From positions 3,844,001 to 3,908,000 of the forward strand of contig NZ_CP011530.1 in the NCBI RefSeq assembly GCF_001605725.1: DNA of 64,000 nt, written 5' to 3'. Position numbers and translations under genes: made by a program. The DNA comes from Mycobacteroides immunogenum (GTDB lineage Bacteria; Actinomycetota; Actinomycetes; Mycobacteriales; Mycobacteriaceae). Below the pieces are notes generated by a model. The model had not been told where the DNA came from and did no database searches. It worked only from the letters and a program-made list of their open reading frames with translations. Each line of letters opens with the position of its first letter. The stretch's first letter is position 1. Below are positions 1 to 7,843 of this stretch, piece by piece.

Positions 1-935
1 TCCGCGAGGGCAATAGATCCACTGCCGTCCGTGTACACGAATCGGTCTGCGGTGGTGGAGTATCCGCGTATGCCACGGCTGGTCGGCTCGTGCTCGCCCC
101 ACTGCTTGAACAGGAACGGCACGTCAGCCGCCACGCACTGATCGCGCAGCGACCGCACCCAGTCGGGATGCATCGGCCTTGCGCCGGGCCCAGACTCGCC
201 GCCGACGATCACCCAGTCGATGAAACCGACGCCGTTGGACTTGCCGATGCGACGACCGATCGCGTTGTTCTCTGGGGACGGCTCACGCATGACCGGATGT
301 AGCCAATGCTGTTTCATTACAACCGGTCCGAGCAAAGGCTCGCCGCTAATTCCGCGCACTGCTGCTGGGGTATCTAGCAGCACGGGGATACGCAGCTCCG
401 CCCGTTTCTGGTCTTCGACGCTCACAATCAGTTGCACGTTGTCCAGCACCTTGAACTGCCCACGTGCGAAACCGTCGAGTGCGGCCATGATCGCAATGTC
501 GTTGATACGGAGCGGGTTGCCGTGGTCCAGCATCGAGTTGATGGCCATGTACACCAGGCCTGCAAATCTCGACGATCCTACGAGTGAGTGCATGCGTCCG
601 TGACGCTTGGTGAGCAGCTGGAACGTGTGGTGCGGCGCGAGCGCCATTATCGCCCAAACGGACGCGACATACTCGTCAGGAACCCTGTCGTGGAACAGGT
701 CTGACATCGAGTTAACGAACACCTTGCGCGGTTTGGTCCAGCGCAGCGGCAAGTCGAGCTTGTCGGGTCGCAGCTGCACGTCGAACCCGGTGGCGAAGTA
801 GTGGCCCTCGGTTCCGCGCCAGCGTTCGGCGAATGTTTCGGCGTAGCAGTGATCGCAGCCGGGAGATACCTTGTCGCAGCCTGTAACTGGATTCCAGGTC
901 GCATCTGTCCATTCGATGCCGGTCTTGTCGCCCAT
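1..935 (-). CDS. DUF5131 / phage Gp37-Gp68 family protein (partial, C-terminus cut by window)
   Basis: The N-terminus reads MGDKTGIEWTDATWNPVTGC followed by SPGCDHCYAETFAERW, the signature of the DUF5131 (phage Gp37/Gp68) family. These proteins resemble radical-SAM enzymes, and the clustered cysteines (GC...GCDHCY) are the putative metal-binding site. The biochemical role is unknown. The reading frame stays open to base 1, so about 310 residues are visible and the end is missing. It starts at ATG 935, overlapping by one base the stop of the upstream small gene (TGATG), so it is translationally coupled in the prophage A early operon. Confidence 0.85.
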   Translation of the reverse strand, partial: MGDKTGIEWTDATWNPVTGCDKVSPGCDHCYAETFAERWRGTEGHYFATGFDVQLRPDKLDLPLRWTKPRKVFVNSMSDLFHDRVPDEYVASVWAIMALAPHHTFQLLTKRHGRMHSLVGSSRFAGLVYMAINSMLDHGNPLRINDIAIMAALDGFARGQFKVLDNVQLIVSVEDQKRAELRIPVLLDTPAAVRGISGEPLLGPVVMKQHWLHPVMREPSPENNAIGRRIGKSNGVGFIDWVIVGGESGPGARPMHPDWVRSLRDQCVAADVPFLFKQWGEHEPTSRGIRGYSTTADRFVYTDGSGSIALA

Positions 936-1063
936 CACTCACCCCTTCTGTATTTCGTATGGCATTCGTCGCACCGCGGCCGACCGGGGCTGTGCGGCTT
1001 GGTCAGGCAGTCGATGCACCGGCCGTCGCGGTAGGCGGCTGAGCTCTCACGGGTGCGGGTCAT
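935..1063 (-). CDS. Small zinc-ribbon protein, 42 aa
   Basis: A 42-residue ORF with two CxxC pairs (CIDC near residue 16 and CDEC near residue 31), a spacing that suits one zinc-ribbon knuckle. Its start overlaps the previous stop (ATGA at 1060-1063) and its stop overlaps the next start (TGATG at 933-937), so it is embedded in the operon by coupled translation. Coding status rests on the overlaps and the Cys spacing. Function unknown, possibly a nucleic-acid-binding or adaptor protein. Confidence 0.65.
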   Translation of the reverse strand: MTRTRESSAAYRDGRCIDCLTKPHSPGRPRCDECHTKYRRGE

Positions 1064-1227
1064 TGAATGACCAGCCCCACTAGCGCGGCATCCACAAGCA
1101 CGAGCGCATGGGTAGTGACGAGCCAGACGATCTCAGCCCAGCTGTATCGAAGTGCTTGTACGAACGCATGCCAGGACAGCCATGTGGCGATCACGGTGAG
1201 CGTGAGGGCGAATGCGGGCCAATTCAT
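1060..1227 (-). CDS. Small membrane protein, 55 aa
   Basis: Starts MNWPAFALTLTVIATWLSWH and contains two hydrophobic stretches (about residues 4-22 and 36-54), so a two-helix membrane protein is likely. ATG 1227 shares a base with the TGA of the upstream gene. Longer upstream starts would run through that gene and are not chosen. No family recognised. Confidence 0.6.
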   Translation of the reverse strand: MNWPAFALTLTVIATWLSWHAFVQALRYSWAEIVWLVTTHALVLVDAALVGLVIQ

Positions 1228-1364
1228 CAGAACTCCATCGCGTCGCGCAGCTCGGGGCATCCGCCGCGCTGGTCGCAGCCGAGGCGCCGCGCCTTGTCGG
1301 CCGGGGTGAGCTCACCGAAGCATCGGCACAGCACGAACTCGTCGTCTTGGTCGTCACCCATCAT
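1227..1364 (-). CDS. Small Cys-containing acidic protein, 45 aa
   Basis: Begins MMGDDQDDEFVLCRCFGELT with four cysteines (CRC, then C30 and C36), compatible with a small metal-binding fold. It overlaps both neighbours by 1-4 bases (ATGA with the upstream stop). Function unknown. It belongs to the run of tiny Cys-rich ORFs at this end of the prophage A operon. Confidence 0.55.
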   Translation of the reverse strand: MMGDDQDDEFVLCRCFGELTPADKARRLGCDQRGGCPELRDAMEF

Positions 1365-1531
1365 TTCCTCCACCTTTCTGCACATGTGTTGCAACGGAAT
1401 TCAGCGCCTCGTCGGGTAACGAGGTCGCCTGGCTGAATCTGAATCCCACAGCCGCCGTGGCACTTCTCGCGCTGTGGTGCGTAGTAGCGGTAGATCGGCT
1501 CGGGAGTCTCGACCGGCGCGGGCATGCTCAT
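1361..1531 (-). CDS. Small zinc-finger-like protein, 56 aa
   Basis: Cysteines at about residues 24, 28, 47 and 50 (CHGGC and CNTC) form a plausible four-Cys zinc site around a central strand-rich segment. ATG at 1531 overlaps the upstream gene by four bases (ATGA). The much longer open frame upstream runs antisense-like through the neighbour and is not used. Function unknown. Confidence 0.6.
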   Translation of the reverse strand: MSMPAPVETPEPIYRYYAPQREKCHGGCGIQIQPGDLVTRRGAEFRCNTCAERWRK

Positions 1532-1722
1532 GCTGCGCCCTTCTCGATCATCAGCCAGGCATATGCGAGTCGGACCTCGGCGCTCGTCATCGGGCGTGCC
1601 CAACGCGGATTGAGCATTGCCGCTATGGAATTCATGCCGCACTCGCAGTCGTGGCACATGCAGTCCCGATGATTGCGCACGACGCAGTAGCGCACGCATC
1701 GGTCGCAGAACGCATGCTTCAT
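1528..1722 (-). CDS. Cys-rich hypothetical protein, 64 aa
   Basis: N-terminal half holds seven cysteines in CDRC, CMCHDC and CEC clusters, then a helical segment (MTSAEVRLAYAWLMIEKGAA). Overlaps neighbours at both ends by four bases. The Cys clusters suggest zinc or iron-sulphur binding. No family identified. Confidence 0.6.
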   Translation of the reverse strand: MKHAFCDRCVRYCVVRNHRDCMCHDCECGMNSIAAMLNPRWARPMTSAEVRLAYAWLMIEKGAA

Positions 1723-2243
1723 GCGGGCACCTCGAACAACTCCAGCTGTCCGACCGGCTCAACTTCGGTGGTGAACCCGAAGGCGCGGTCGAGCAGATCC
1801 TCGGTCCAGTCGTTGCAGCGCCAGTACTCGGTGCGGGCGTCGAGCTCTTGTTGCTCGGTCGGCGGGCAGATGCGATCGCCCATGTAGGCGTACCCGCACG
1901 GGTCGCTCCCGCAGTGGCAGAACTGGTGACGAAGTAAGTTATTGCGCTGAGCGGCGGTGGCGCACTCGCGCATCTCGGCGATCAGATCGGCCGGCAGGGA
2001 ACGCGCGTACTTGTTCAGCTGGGCGGTGGTCACGGTGACGACGGGGATGCCCCTGGACACGATTTTGCCGTGTCCGCACTCAAATCCCTTGAGGTGAGGA
2101 GGGTATTCATCGCTTAGGCCACGGGTGCCGCCGTAGCAGGACTGCATCAGATGCGCGACGCCCTCGGGGCCGATGAGACAGTCCCGCATGGCCCACCCGC
2201 CCACCATCCGCAACAGCCAGCGCTGATCATCGGTCAGTGTCAC
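1719..2243 (-). CDS. Hypothetical protein with CHCG motif, 174 aa
   Basis: The GTG at 2243 is taken as start because it forms a GTGA overlap with the stop of the preceding gene and gives a clean N-terminus (VTLTDDQRWLLRMVGGWAM). The middle contains FECGHGK and the C-terminal third contains HQFCHCGSDPCGYAYMGDR, possible metal ligands. No family recognised. It lies in the prophage A early operon between Cys-rich small ORFs and a helix-turn-helix protein. Confidence 0.65.
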   Translation of the reverse strand: MTLTDDQRWLLRMVGGWAMRDCLIGPEGVAHLMQSCYGGTRGLSDEYPPHLKGFECGHGKIVSRGIPVVTVTTAQLNKYARSLPADLIAEMRECATAAQRNNLLRHQFCHCGSDPCGYAYMGDRICPPTEQQELDARTEYWRCNDWTEDLLDRAFGFTTEVEPVGQLELFEVPA

Positions 2244-2656
2244 GCGGCGGTCTTCGCTTTCTCGCGTTCCTCGCGGGCCAACTCGATCAGGAGTTCTGAA
2301 CGGCCGAATCCGTTGCGAGTCAACATCTCGACCATGGACACGTAGGTGATGCCCATGCGGCGGGCGGCCTCGTGGTCGGGTACGCCGATGAACTGGTACT
2401 CGGACCATTTGCGTGCGAACGGCTTTCCGGTCTCCGGCGGCAACTCCGGGTCCATCCACATCACGAGGTCGCGTGTGAGCGGGGCGCATGTGCGCTGTTG
2501 ACCGCGAAGGATCCGGCGCAACGAAGCATTCAACCTTCCAGGGCTGCCGTTGGCGTCCGCGACGGCGTTGATGGTCCAGCCGATCGCCAGCAGCTTCTCC
2601 AGGTGCTGGCGCACGGGGGTGGCGTCGATGTAGCGGGCGATTGTCGGGGCGCTCAT
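2240..2656 (-). CDS. Helix-turn-helix DNA-binding protein
   Basis: 138 residues. Residues 15-50 (LEKLLAIGWTINAVADANG followed by LNASLRRILRG) and 95-125 (PDHEAARRMGITYVSMVEML) each look like a helix-turn-helix. This resembles the short HTH proteins common in mycobacteriophage early operons. It overlaps the downstream gene by GTGA and the upstream exonuclease by four bases. Probably a regulator or replication accessory; which one is not clear from sequence. Confidence 0.65.
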   Translation of the reverse strand: MSAPTIARYIDATPVRQHLEKLLAIGWTINAVADANGSPGRLNASLRRILRGQQRTCAPLTRDLVMWMDPELPPETGKPFARKWSEYQFIGVPDHEAARRMGITYVSMVEMLTRNGFGRSELLIELAREEREKAKTAA

Positions 2657-3183
2657 AGGGTCATATCCGCGTAGAAGTCGCGCAGCTTCACGAACGCCTT
2701 GGCTGTGGCCTCGGCGTCACCGAGCGCCGAATGCGGGCAACGGTTCTCGACGTTGAGCGCGGTAAGTACGTCGGCCAGTCCCGGCAACCCGGACGGGTCA
2801 CGCCCGAGCGCCGGGGCCGCGTAGGCGGCCAGGTCGGCGAGCCGGTAGTGCCATGACGGTGCGCATGCCCTGGCGGCGACTCGGGCGTCGAAGGCCGGGT
2901 TGCAGCCTGCGAATGTGTTGCCGCGCAGCATGTCCTCGAATTGCCCCCAATGCTTGCCGGTCTCCTCGGGGGTGAGCATCGCCTCGTATACGCCGCGTTC
3001 GAAGTATCGGTTTGTCTTGAATGCTCCGGGTTCGATCGCGACGGCGTAGTCCTTGAAGTCTATGTACGGGACGAATGCCAGTGTTTGGCCGGTGTCGACG
3101 TTGATGGCCGCAACCTCAATCGGCGCGCACTGCGGACCGAGGCCGGTGGTTTCGATGTCGCACACCACAAGCTGACGACTCAT
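2653..3183 (-). CDS. DnaQ-like DEDDh 3'-5' exonuclease
   Basis: 176 residues with the full DEDDh signature: D9 and E11 in VVCDIETTGLG, D99 in NPAFDARV, and H151/D156 in PHSALGDAEA. These bind the two catalytic metals in the DnaQ/epsilon superfamily. No polymerase or helicase domain is fused, so it is a free-standing exonuclease, likely for nucleotide trimming or recombination during phage replication. It sits a few genes downstream of the Bet/YqaJ pair and overlaps both neighbours by four bases. Confidence 0.9.
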   Translation of the reverse strand: MSRQLVVCDIETTGLGPQCAPIEVAAINVDTGQTLAFVPYIDFKDYAVAIEPGAFKTNRYFERGVYEAMLTPEETGKHWGQFEDMLRGNTFAGCNPAFDARVAARACAPSWHYRLADLAAYAAPALGRDPSGLPGLADVLTALNVENRCPHSALGDAEATAKAFVKLRDFYADMTL

Positions 3184-3692
3184 GCCAAGCTCCCAGCCTT
3201 GGCGCGGTTGCGGTTACCGGCGTACGCGCTGGCTCGGCGATTCTTGGATTGCTGCGAATTCGTGGCCCACCGGCAGTTATCTGGCGAGTACGGTCCGTCG
3301 TTATTAATCCGGTCGAGCGAGAGGCCGGGTGGCCGTTCGCCCATGTCGTGCACGAAAGTCCAGAAGTCGCTGCGCCATCTGTCGCAGACGGTGATGCCCC
3401 GCCCGCCATAGCTGGCCCAACGGTGATGTGTGGGCCGCGTGCACCTGGCGACCATGTCGCGATAGGTGTAGTACAGCGGGTGAGAACTCTTGCCACCGCG
3501 ATAGTTTGGATTGTCCGCACCGCTATAGCTGCGGCGGTCAGCCGCGACACGGCGCAGTGTGTCAGGATCAGCCCTCCTTACCTTGGTCATGTGCCGTGCC
3601 GCGCAGGCCTTGCTGCAGAACCTATTCCCGCCCTTGGTGGGACTGGCGCAGAATCCGCACGCCAGGTCTACGACGATGAGGTTGCGGGACAT
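3180..3692 (-). CDS. HNH-type endonuclease with N-terminal zinc motif
   Basis: 170 residues. The N-terminus has CGFCASPTKGGNRFCSKAC, a treble-clef-like Cys set. The C-terminal half carries LSLDRINNDGPYSPDNCRWA, typical of HNH/NUMOD-type nucleases where the Asp-Arg-Ile-Asn-Asn segment takes the place of the central strand of the HNH fold. Such genes are often mobile. ATG 3692 lies 10 bases downstream of the DUF2303 stop. Confidence 0.85.
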   Translation of the reverse strand: MSRNLIVVDLACGFCASPTKGGNRFCSKACAARHMTKVRRADPDTLRRVAADRRSYSGADNPNYRGGKSSHPLYYTYRDMVARCTRPTHHRWASYGGRGITVCDRWRSDFWTFVHDMGERPPGLSLDRINNDGPYSPDNCRWATNSQQSKNRRASAYAGNRNRAKAGSLA

Positions 3693-3702
3693 CAGGTCTC
3701 CT

Positions 3703-4539
3703 CTACTTGCCCAGGTTCGCGGCGTACACCGGCACCTTGAGGGCCTCGGCCAGCTCGCCGGTCTTGTGCGTCCAGGCGTCGCGCACCAGGTGCTGGTATG
3801 GCTGCGGGAATAGTCCGAGGCCCAGCTGTCCCTGCGAGACGTTGATCCGCAGCCAGCACCTGATCTCAATGAGCGGATAGTCCTCGAAGGGCCGCGCTGC
3901 CAGCGTGATTTCGCGCGGCACCTCCAGTTGCCGCGTCGCGGTGCCCGCCTTGGCCGATACTTCCTCGCTGTAGGTCAGGTTCACGCTTCCGGTGTCGCGC
4001 TTGATCTGAGACTGAAACGACCCCTTACTCGATGCCCGGATACTGTCGACGATCTCCATGACATCGGCGGCCGGATGGCTGGTGATCAGATGCCCGGCCT
4101 GCTCGATCAGATCGCCGAACTCCAGCTGGCTGTGGAACCTGCCGTCGGCGGCGTTGAACAGGGTGGCCCAGTCGGGGTCGGCGACGAACTGCAAGGTGAG
4201 CGCATCGCTGCGGCGGGTGTAATCGGCGGTCGCGTCGGCGGGCAGCTCGTTGTAGATGACGCTGACTTGGCCCTTGTCGCGGTTGCCCCAGACGGTCGAG
4301 AGCCCTTGGAGCAGCGGGCGACGGCCGACCTCGGCCAGGAATGAGGCGGTGTCGGTGACGGTGCGGCGCTCGGGTGCGCGCGGCGGGAAGGCGGCAGGCA
4401 CCTTGCCGCGGATGTCGACAACCTCGGCCTGGAGGCCAGACTCGCCGTTGGCGGTGACGAGGTACAGCGCGGTGTCGGCATCGGGTTCGTCGATCAGATC
4501 GGTGTCGTGCTTTGGCAGTGCAATAGCGTTGTCGGACAT
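3703..4539 (-). CDS. DUF2303 family phage protein
   Basis: 278 residues matching the DUF2303 pattern: an N-terminal stretch with HTVTDTASFLAEV-like sequence (here TVTDTASFLAEVGRRPLLQG), a central FGDLIEQAGHLI, and a conserved C-terminal RCWLRINVSQGQLGLGL segment. DUF2303 proteins accompany phage recombination genes; their activity is not known. Upstream at 4540-4566 is a short spacer with a purine-rich ribosome site, and the Bet gene follows two genes upstream. Confidence 0.85.
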   Translation of the reverse strand: MSDNAIALPKHDTDLIDEPDADTALYLVTANGESGLQAEVVDIRGKVPAAFPPRAPERRTVTDTASFLAEVGRRPLLQGLSTVWGNRDKGQVSVIYNELPADATADYTRRSDALTLQFVADPDWATLFNAADGRFHSQLEFGDLIEQAGHLITSHPAADVMEIVDSIRASSKGSFQSQIKRDTGSVNLTYSEEVSAKAGTATRQLEVPREITLAARPFEDYPLIEIRCWLRINVSQGQLGLGLFPQPYQHLVRDAWTHKTGELAEALKVPVYAANLGK

Positions 4540-4566
4540 GGGTATTACTCCTTCAATGGTGGTGGG

Positions 4567-4908
4567 TTACTTGAGGCCGTGGTACATGGCGGCGTTATCG
4601 CGGGACAGGCTGCCTTCGCCGTCGGCGAAGAAGATCGTTCCGGCCGGATCCTTGGCGGGGCTGCTCACGACATCCGGAATCAGACTTACCGCGCCGGATT
4701 CCAGTGGCTCAACCTTGATCTTGATCGTCAGGCTGCCGTTCTTCTTGCCGGTGGCCAGCGCAGCCTCAACGACCTCATGCAGAGCCTTGGTCGCTTCGAC
4801 CTGCGTGCGGCCCTTGTTGAGTTGAGTGAAGACGACGATGAACTCGGTGATGTCGCCCGGCGCTAGCTCGGTGCCTTCCTCGGCCTTCTCGGTTTCGTTC
4901 TCGGACAT
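4567..4908 (-). CDS. Hypothetical phage protein between DUF2303 and Bet
   Basis: 113 residues, acidic N-terminus (MSENETEKAEEGTELAPGD) then a mixed alpha/beta segment with a KKNGSLTIKIKVEP strand region. No catalytic motif. Its conserved position between the annealing protein and DUF2303 suggests a role linked to recombination, but that is inference from context. Starts two bases after the Bet stop. Confidence 0.7.
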   Translation of the reverse strand: MSENETEKAEEGTELAPGDITEFIVVFTQLNKGRTQVEATKALHEVVEAALATGKKNGSLTIKIKVEPLESGAVSLIPDVVSSPAKDPAGTIFFADGEGSLSRDNAAMYHGLK

Positions 4909-4910
4909 GG

Positions 4911-5942
4911 TTATTCATTCCCTTCTGTTGTGGTGGGTATTTCGTCGGGACGGTTTTCGAGGGCGGCGATCAGTTTCGACGCATCGTCTTTGGTGAGGTG
5001 CTTGGTGCTGGTAACCGGGTTGTCGGCTGGACGCTGTAGCGCCGCCGAGATCCAATCCAGGGCGGCCTCTTTGTCTTCGAGGCCGTTCTCGCGCAGTAGG
5101 GCGTACAGCTTTTTGGATTGGGCCGGAGTGATCATCTCGACGGCCGGCGCCTCGGGCGTGGGTTCGGTGGGCGCAGCTGTGTCGGCGTCGACTGTCTCGG
5201 TCTTGATGCCGAGTGCGGCGGCGACACCCTGGACGCCACGGTCGGCACGCTCGGCACGGACGCGGACGGGTTCAACTTCGCCATCGATGACTTGATGGCG
5301 GTCGAACTCGGCGGCCTCGTAGACGCCTGCGAAGTCCTGCGGGAAGGCGGCGCGCCACGCTGCGGCCTCGGCGCACTTGCCGATCATCACGGTCGGCTTG
5401 TCGCGCCACTGGCCCGCCAGCTCGCCTGCCCGCGTGGTCTGCGCGTACTCGATGAACTTGACGACCGCCTCCCCGACGAGCACGCCATCGCAGGTGATTT
5501 CTGCCTTGGCGGCCACCGGGGGTCCGTCCTCGATCAGAACGTCGCGCCAGATGCCGTCACGTCCGCAGAACAGGCGGCGGGCCAAGGGGCGGGCGATGGC
5601 CTCGCGGCGCGCGATGCGGTGACCGACCACGCGGTATCCCTCGATGCCGGTTTGGATCGTGTACTTGGTCTCCCAGCGCTCCGGTTCGCCCCGGTAACCG
5701 CCGACCTTGGTGTTGCGGCCGATCATGTAGATCTGCTTGCTAAAGGGGTCCAGGCCGGTGCGCTTGGCGGTGTGAAAGAACACGTCCAGATCCCCGCGCG
5801 GGGCATCATCGACGCCGAGCTGCTTGAGCGCCGCGATCTGAGCCGGCGTGAACTCAATCTGGTTGTCGGCGATAACGAGCGCGGTCTCGGTGGCCGAAAC
5901 GACATCAGCCCCTGTGTCTGTGGTGGCGATTTCGGTGGTCAT
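4911..5942 (-). CDS. bet: Bet/RecT-type ssDNA-annealing recombinase
   Basis: 343 residues. The N-terminal 230 residues match the phage Bet (Red-beta) family: QIAALKQLGVDDAPRGDLDV, a TGLDPFSKQIYMIGR segment, the IQTGIEGYRVVGHR region and KCAEAAAWRAAFPQDFAGVYE. The C-terminal 90 residues are low-complexity then a DUF-like helical tail. With the adjacent YqaJ exonuclease it forms a two-component homologous recombination system: the exonuclease makes 3' tails and Bet anneals them. It overlaps the YqaJ stop by four bases. Confidence 0.92.
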   Translation of the reverse strand: MTTEIATTDTGADVVSATETALVIADNQIEFTPAQIAALKQLGVDDAPRGDLDVFFHTAKRTGLDPFSKQIYMIGRNTKVGGYRGEPERWETKYTIQTGIEGYRVVGHRIARREAIARPLARRLFCGRDGIWRDVLIEDGPPVAAKAEITCDGVLVGEAVVKFIEYAQTTRAGELAGQWRDKPTVMIGKCAEAAAWRAAFPQDFAGVYEAAEFDRHQVIDGEVEPVRVRAERADRGVQGVAAALGIKTETVDADTAAPTEPTPEAPAVEMITPAQSKKLYALLRENGLEDKEAALDWISAALQRPADNPVTSTKHLTKDDASKLIAALENRPDEIPTTTEGNE

Positions 5943-6859
5943 GCGGGTTGCCTTTCTGTTGTGGATGCGAGCTCTGGATACGGGTGTGTGGCCATGAGCT
6001 GGTCGTAGTTCTTATGCGCAAGCGCCAACGCCACACCGCCGCGGCCATGGGGTCGCCGATCGGCGACCTTGATGTCCCCGACCACGGCCGTCTGCGCATT
6101 GCCCATCGCGTCGAGCACCTGCGTTTTGAGGCCAAGCACGGTCTTCTCGGTAGCCTTGAGCTCTTTGGACCAATCGAGCACCTGGCGGGCAAGTTCGGGC
6201 GCCAGTTCGACTGTGCTGCCGTCGATATCCGGGTGCAGCGCCTTGACGGTCTCGTAGGTCGAGATCGTGTTATCCAGTGCCGGCCGGGAACCGCTGACGA
6301 TTGAGCGCTCCCACTGCAGGCAGCGCTCGGCGATGACACCGGCAACTTGGGCGTCCCATTGCACGTGGTAGATGCGCGGTTTGCCGTACTGCGCCCAACA
6401 CACCAGGTCGGCGGTCTCATGCCACCCGGTGATCAACATCTGCGCCAGAATCTGGGCGGCGTAGTCGCGGGGCAGCTCGCCGCTACCGTCGTCGCCGAAT
6501 TCGCTTAGATCCCTGGCGGTCTTGACCTCGACAACGCGGCGCAAGCTGCCCCGAGAACCGCGCAAGTCGATCGTCGCCAGGTTCGCAAACGGTAGATCAT
6601 CGTTGCTGCACTGCACCTCCCCCTGCGAGATCCGCCAGCCCGGATTCTTGAATTTCCAGTACTCGCGCGCCGCCAGCTCGCACGCGTGCCCGTAGTCGAA
6701 GTCATCCTGCCGAGCCTCGGAGATCGGTGCGGGCTCAATGATTCCGGCCATTTCATGCCACAAGGTGTACTGCGATTTCCAGCGTGAAATGCCAAGGATC
6801 GAAGGTACTTTCGATGGGGTGATGGCCTTCAGCCACTCGGCCGATCCGGGCTCGATCAC
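5939..6859 (-). CDS. YqaJ-like viral recombinase / exonuclease
   Basis: 306 residues from GTG 6859, chosen for the GTGA overlap with the upstream stop. It has the family's opening (ITPSKVPSILGISRWKSQYTLWHEM), then DLRG and VVEVKTA, the D...ExK nuclease core, and the QILAQMLITGW motif. YqaJ proteins are lambda-exonuclease-fold 5'-3' exonucleases that work with RecT/Bet. A second, diverged copy lies at 58544-59506 in prophage B. Confidence 0.92.
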   Translation of the reverse strand: MIEPGSAEWLKAITPSKVPSILGISRWKSQYTLWHEMAGIIEPAPISEARQDDFDYGHACELAAREYWKFKNPGWRISQGEVQCSNDDLPFANLATIDLRGSRGSLRRVVEVKTARDLSEFGDDGSGELPRDYAAQILAQMLITGWHETADLVCWAQYGKPRIYHVQWDAQVAGVIAERCLQWERSIVSGSRPALDNTISTYETVKALHPDIDGSTVELAPELARQVLDWSKELKATEKTVLGLKTQVLDAMGNAQTAVVGDIKVADRRPHGRGGVALALAHKNYDQLMATHPYPELASTTERQPA

Positions 6860-7116
6860 GCGGCCACCCCCGCGATTTCCTCGGCGCGCTCGTCCAGCAC
6901 CTTGGTTGTCACGGTGTCCGGATCGAATCCGATGGCCAGCGCCATCATCAGCTGCGCAGCCTTGACCGGATGGCGCAACCACATCGAGACCAGCTCTCGG
7001 TGCACCTGGCGGGGGTCCATCTCGCGGACGGCCTCGGCAAGGCGGTACAGCATGCCCTTGAGAACGCGCATGTTCGTCTCGTAGCTCTCGTCTACGTCGA
7101 TGGTCATGGCGGTCAC
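6856..7116 (-). CDS. Hypothetical protein, 86 aa
   Basis: Helical, no recognised family. GTG 7116 gives the four-base GTGA overlap usual in this operon; ATG 7107 is the alternative (MTIDVDESYETNMRV). The mature sequence has an ERAEEIAG-type helical end and a conserved-looking HPVKAAQLMMALAIGFDPDTV segment. Position directly upstream of YqaJ suggests a recombination accessory. Confidence 0.6.
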   Translation of the reverse strand: MTAMTIDVDESYETNMRVLKGMLYRLAEAVREMDPRQVHRELVSMWLRHPVKAAQLMMALAIGFDPDTVTTKVLDERAEEIAGVAA

Positions 7117-7523
7117 GCGTTGCCCCCCGGTTGATAGTCGGGATGCTGGCCCGCCACGTGGCGCGCTACGTTGGCGAATGAGCGGTTGCAGCAAGGGCAT
7201 ACACCGTTGGCGATACGCTTCTTGGTCTTGGTCAGCGTGCCCTTGGTGGCGGCGTGCGCGCGCCGCTCGGACTCCAGACGCCGCTGCTCGAAACGGATGT
7301 CAGCCTCGCGGGCCTCCACCTGCCGCTGGAGCCGCTCGGCGCGCTCCCGCTGCTTCTCGGCCTCGGTCTTGCCGTAGTAGTGCTGACCATGGCCGGCCGG
7401 GCAGTGGTAGCTCTTGTGGTCTTCCATGCGGCGCCGCTGAAAATCTGCCGGCACCGCAAACGCCATGCTGCAGGCGCAGCAGTACTCGACCACCAGCTGC
7501 TCGGTGTACTGGAGGGTGGTCAT
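7113..7523 (-). CDS. Zinc-finger / coiled-coil protein, 136 aa
   Basis: Three parts are visible: an N-terminal CCAC pair plus HCPAGHGQHYYG, a central charged coiled coil (about residues 50-95, rich in Arg/Glu/Gln), and a C-terminal CPCCNRSFANVARHVAGQH, which is a C2H2-like finger. Proteins with this layout are common in mycobacteriophage early operons. Nucleic-acid binding is likely; the precise role is unknown. Confidence 0.7.
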   Translation of the reverse strand: MTTLQYTEQLVVEYCCACSMAFAVPADFQRRRMEDHKSYHCPAGHGQHYYGKTEAEKQRERAERLQRQVEAREADIRFEQRRLESERRAHAATKGTLTKTKKRIANGVCPCCNRSFANVARHVAGQHPDYQPGGNA

Positions 7524-7843
7524 CGCGCACCCGCCTTGAGTGCGGCGCTGGCCTCATCACGGTTCTCGCGATCAGTGAAGAACCCGACGAGCGCAACCTC
7601 GGCGCCACCGTCGGCACTCCAGGCACATCGCGGGTCCGTCCCCGATACCTTGACTGACTCACGCCAGGCCTTCTGATCGGCGACCAAAACGGCAATCCCC
7701 TTGTCGGCCAAGGCCTCAAACAGGTCGGCGATTTCCAGATCCAGCACGATGTCGACGACGCTCGGGGAGCATGCGCGCTCGGCCTCGTCGAACGCGGCCA
7801 TGGCGTCGGCGAATGCCAGCGCGGGGTCGAATGTGATGGTCAT
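7520..7843 (-). CDS. Hypothetical protein, 107 aa
   Basis: Starts MTITFDPALAFADAMAAFDE; acidic, helical, with a C-terminal GGAEVALVGFFTDRENR segment. No family recognised. ATG 7843 overlaps the DUF732 stop by four bases. The longer open frame upstream would run through the signal-peptide gene and is rejected. Confidence 0.6.
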   Translation of the reverse strand: MTITFDPALAFADAMAAFDEAERACSPSVVDIVLDLEIADLFEALADKGIAVLVADQKAWRESVKVSGTDPRCAWSADGGAEVALVGFFTDRENRDEASAALKAGAR

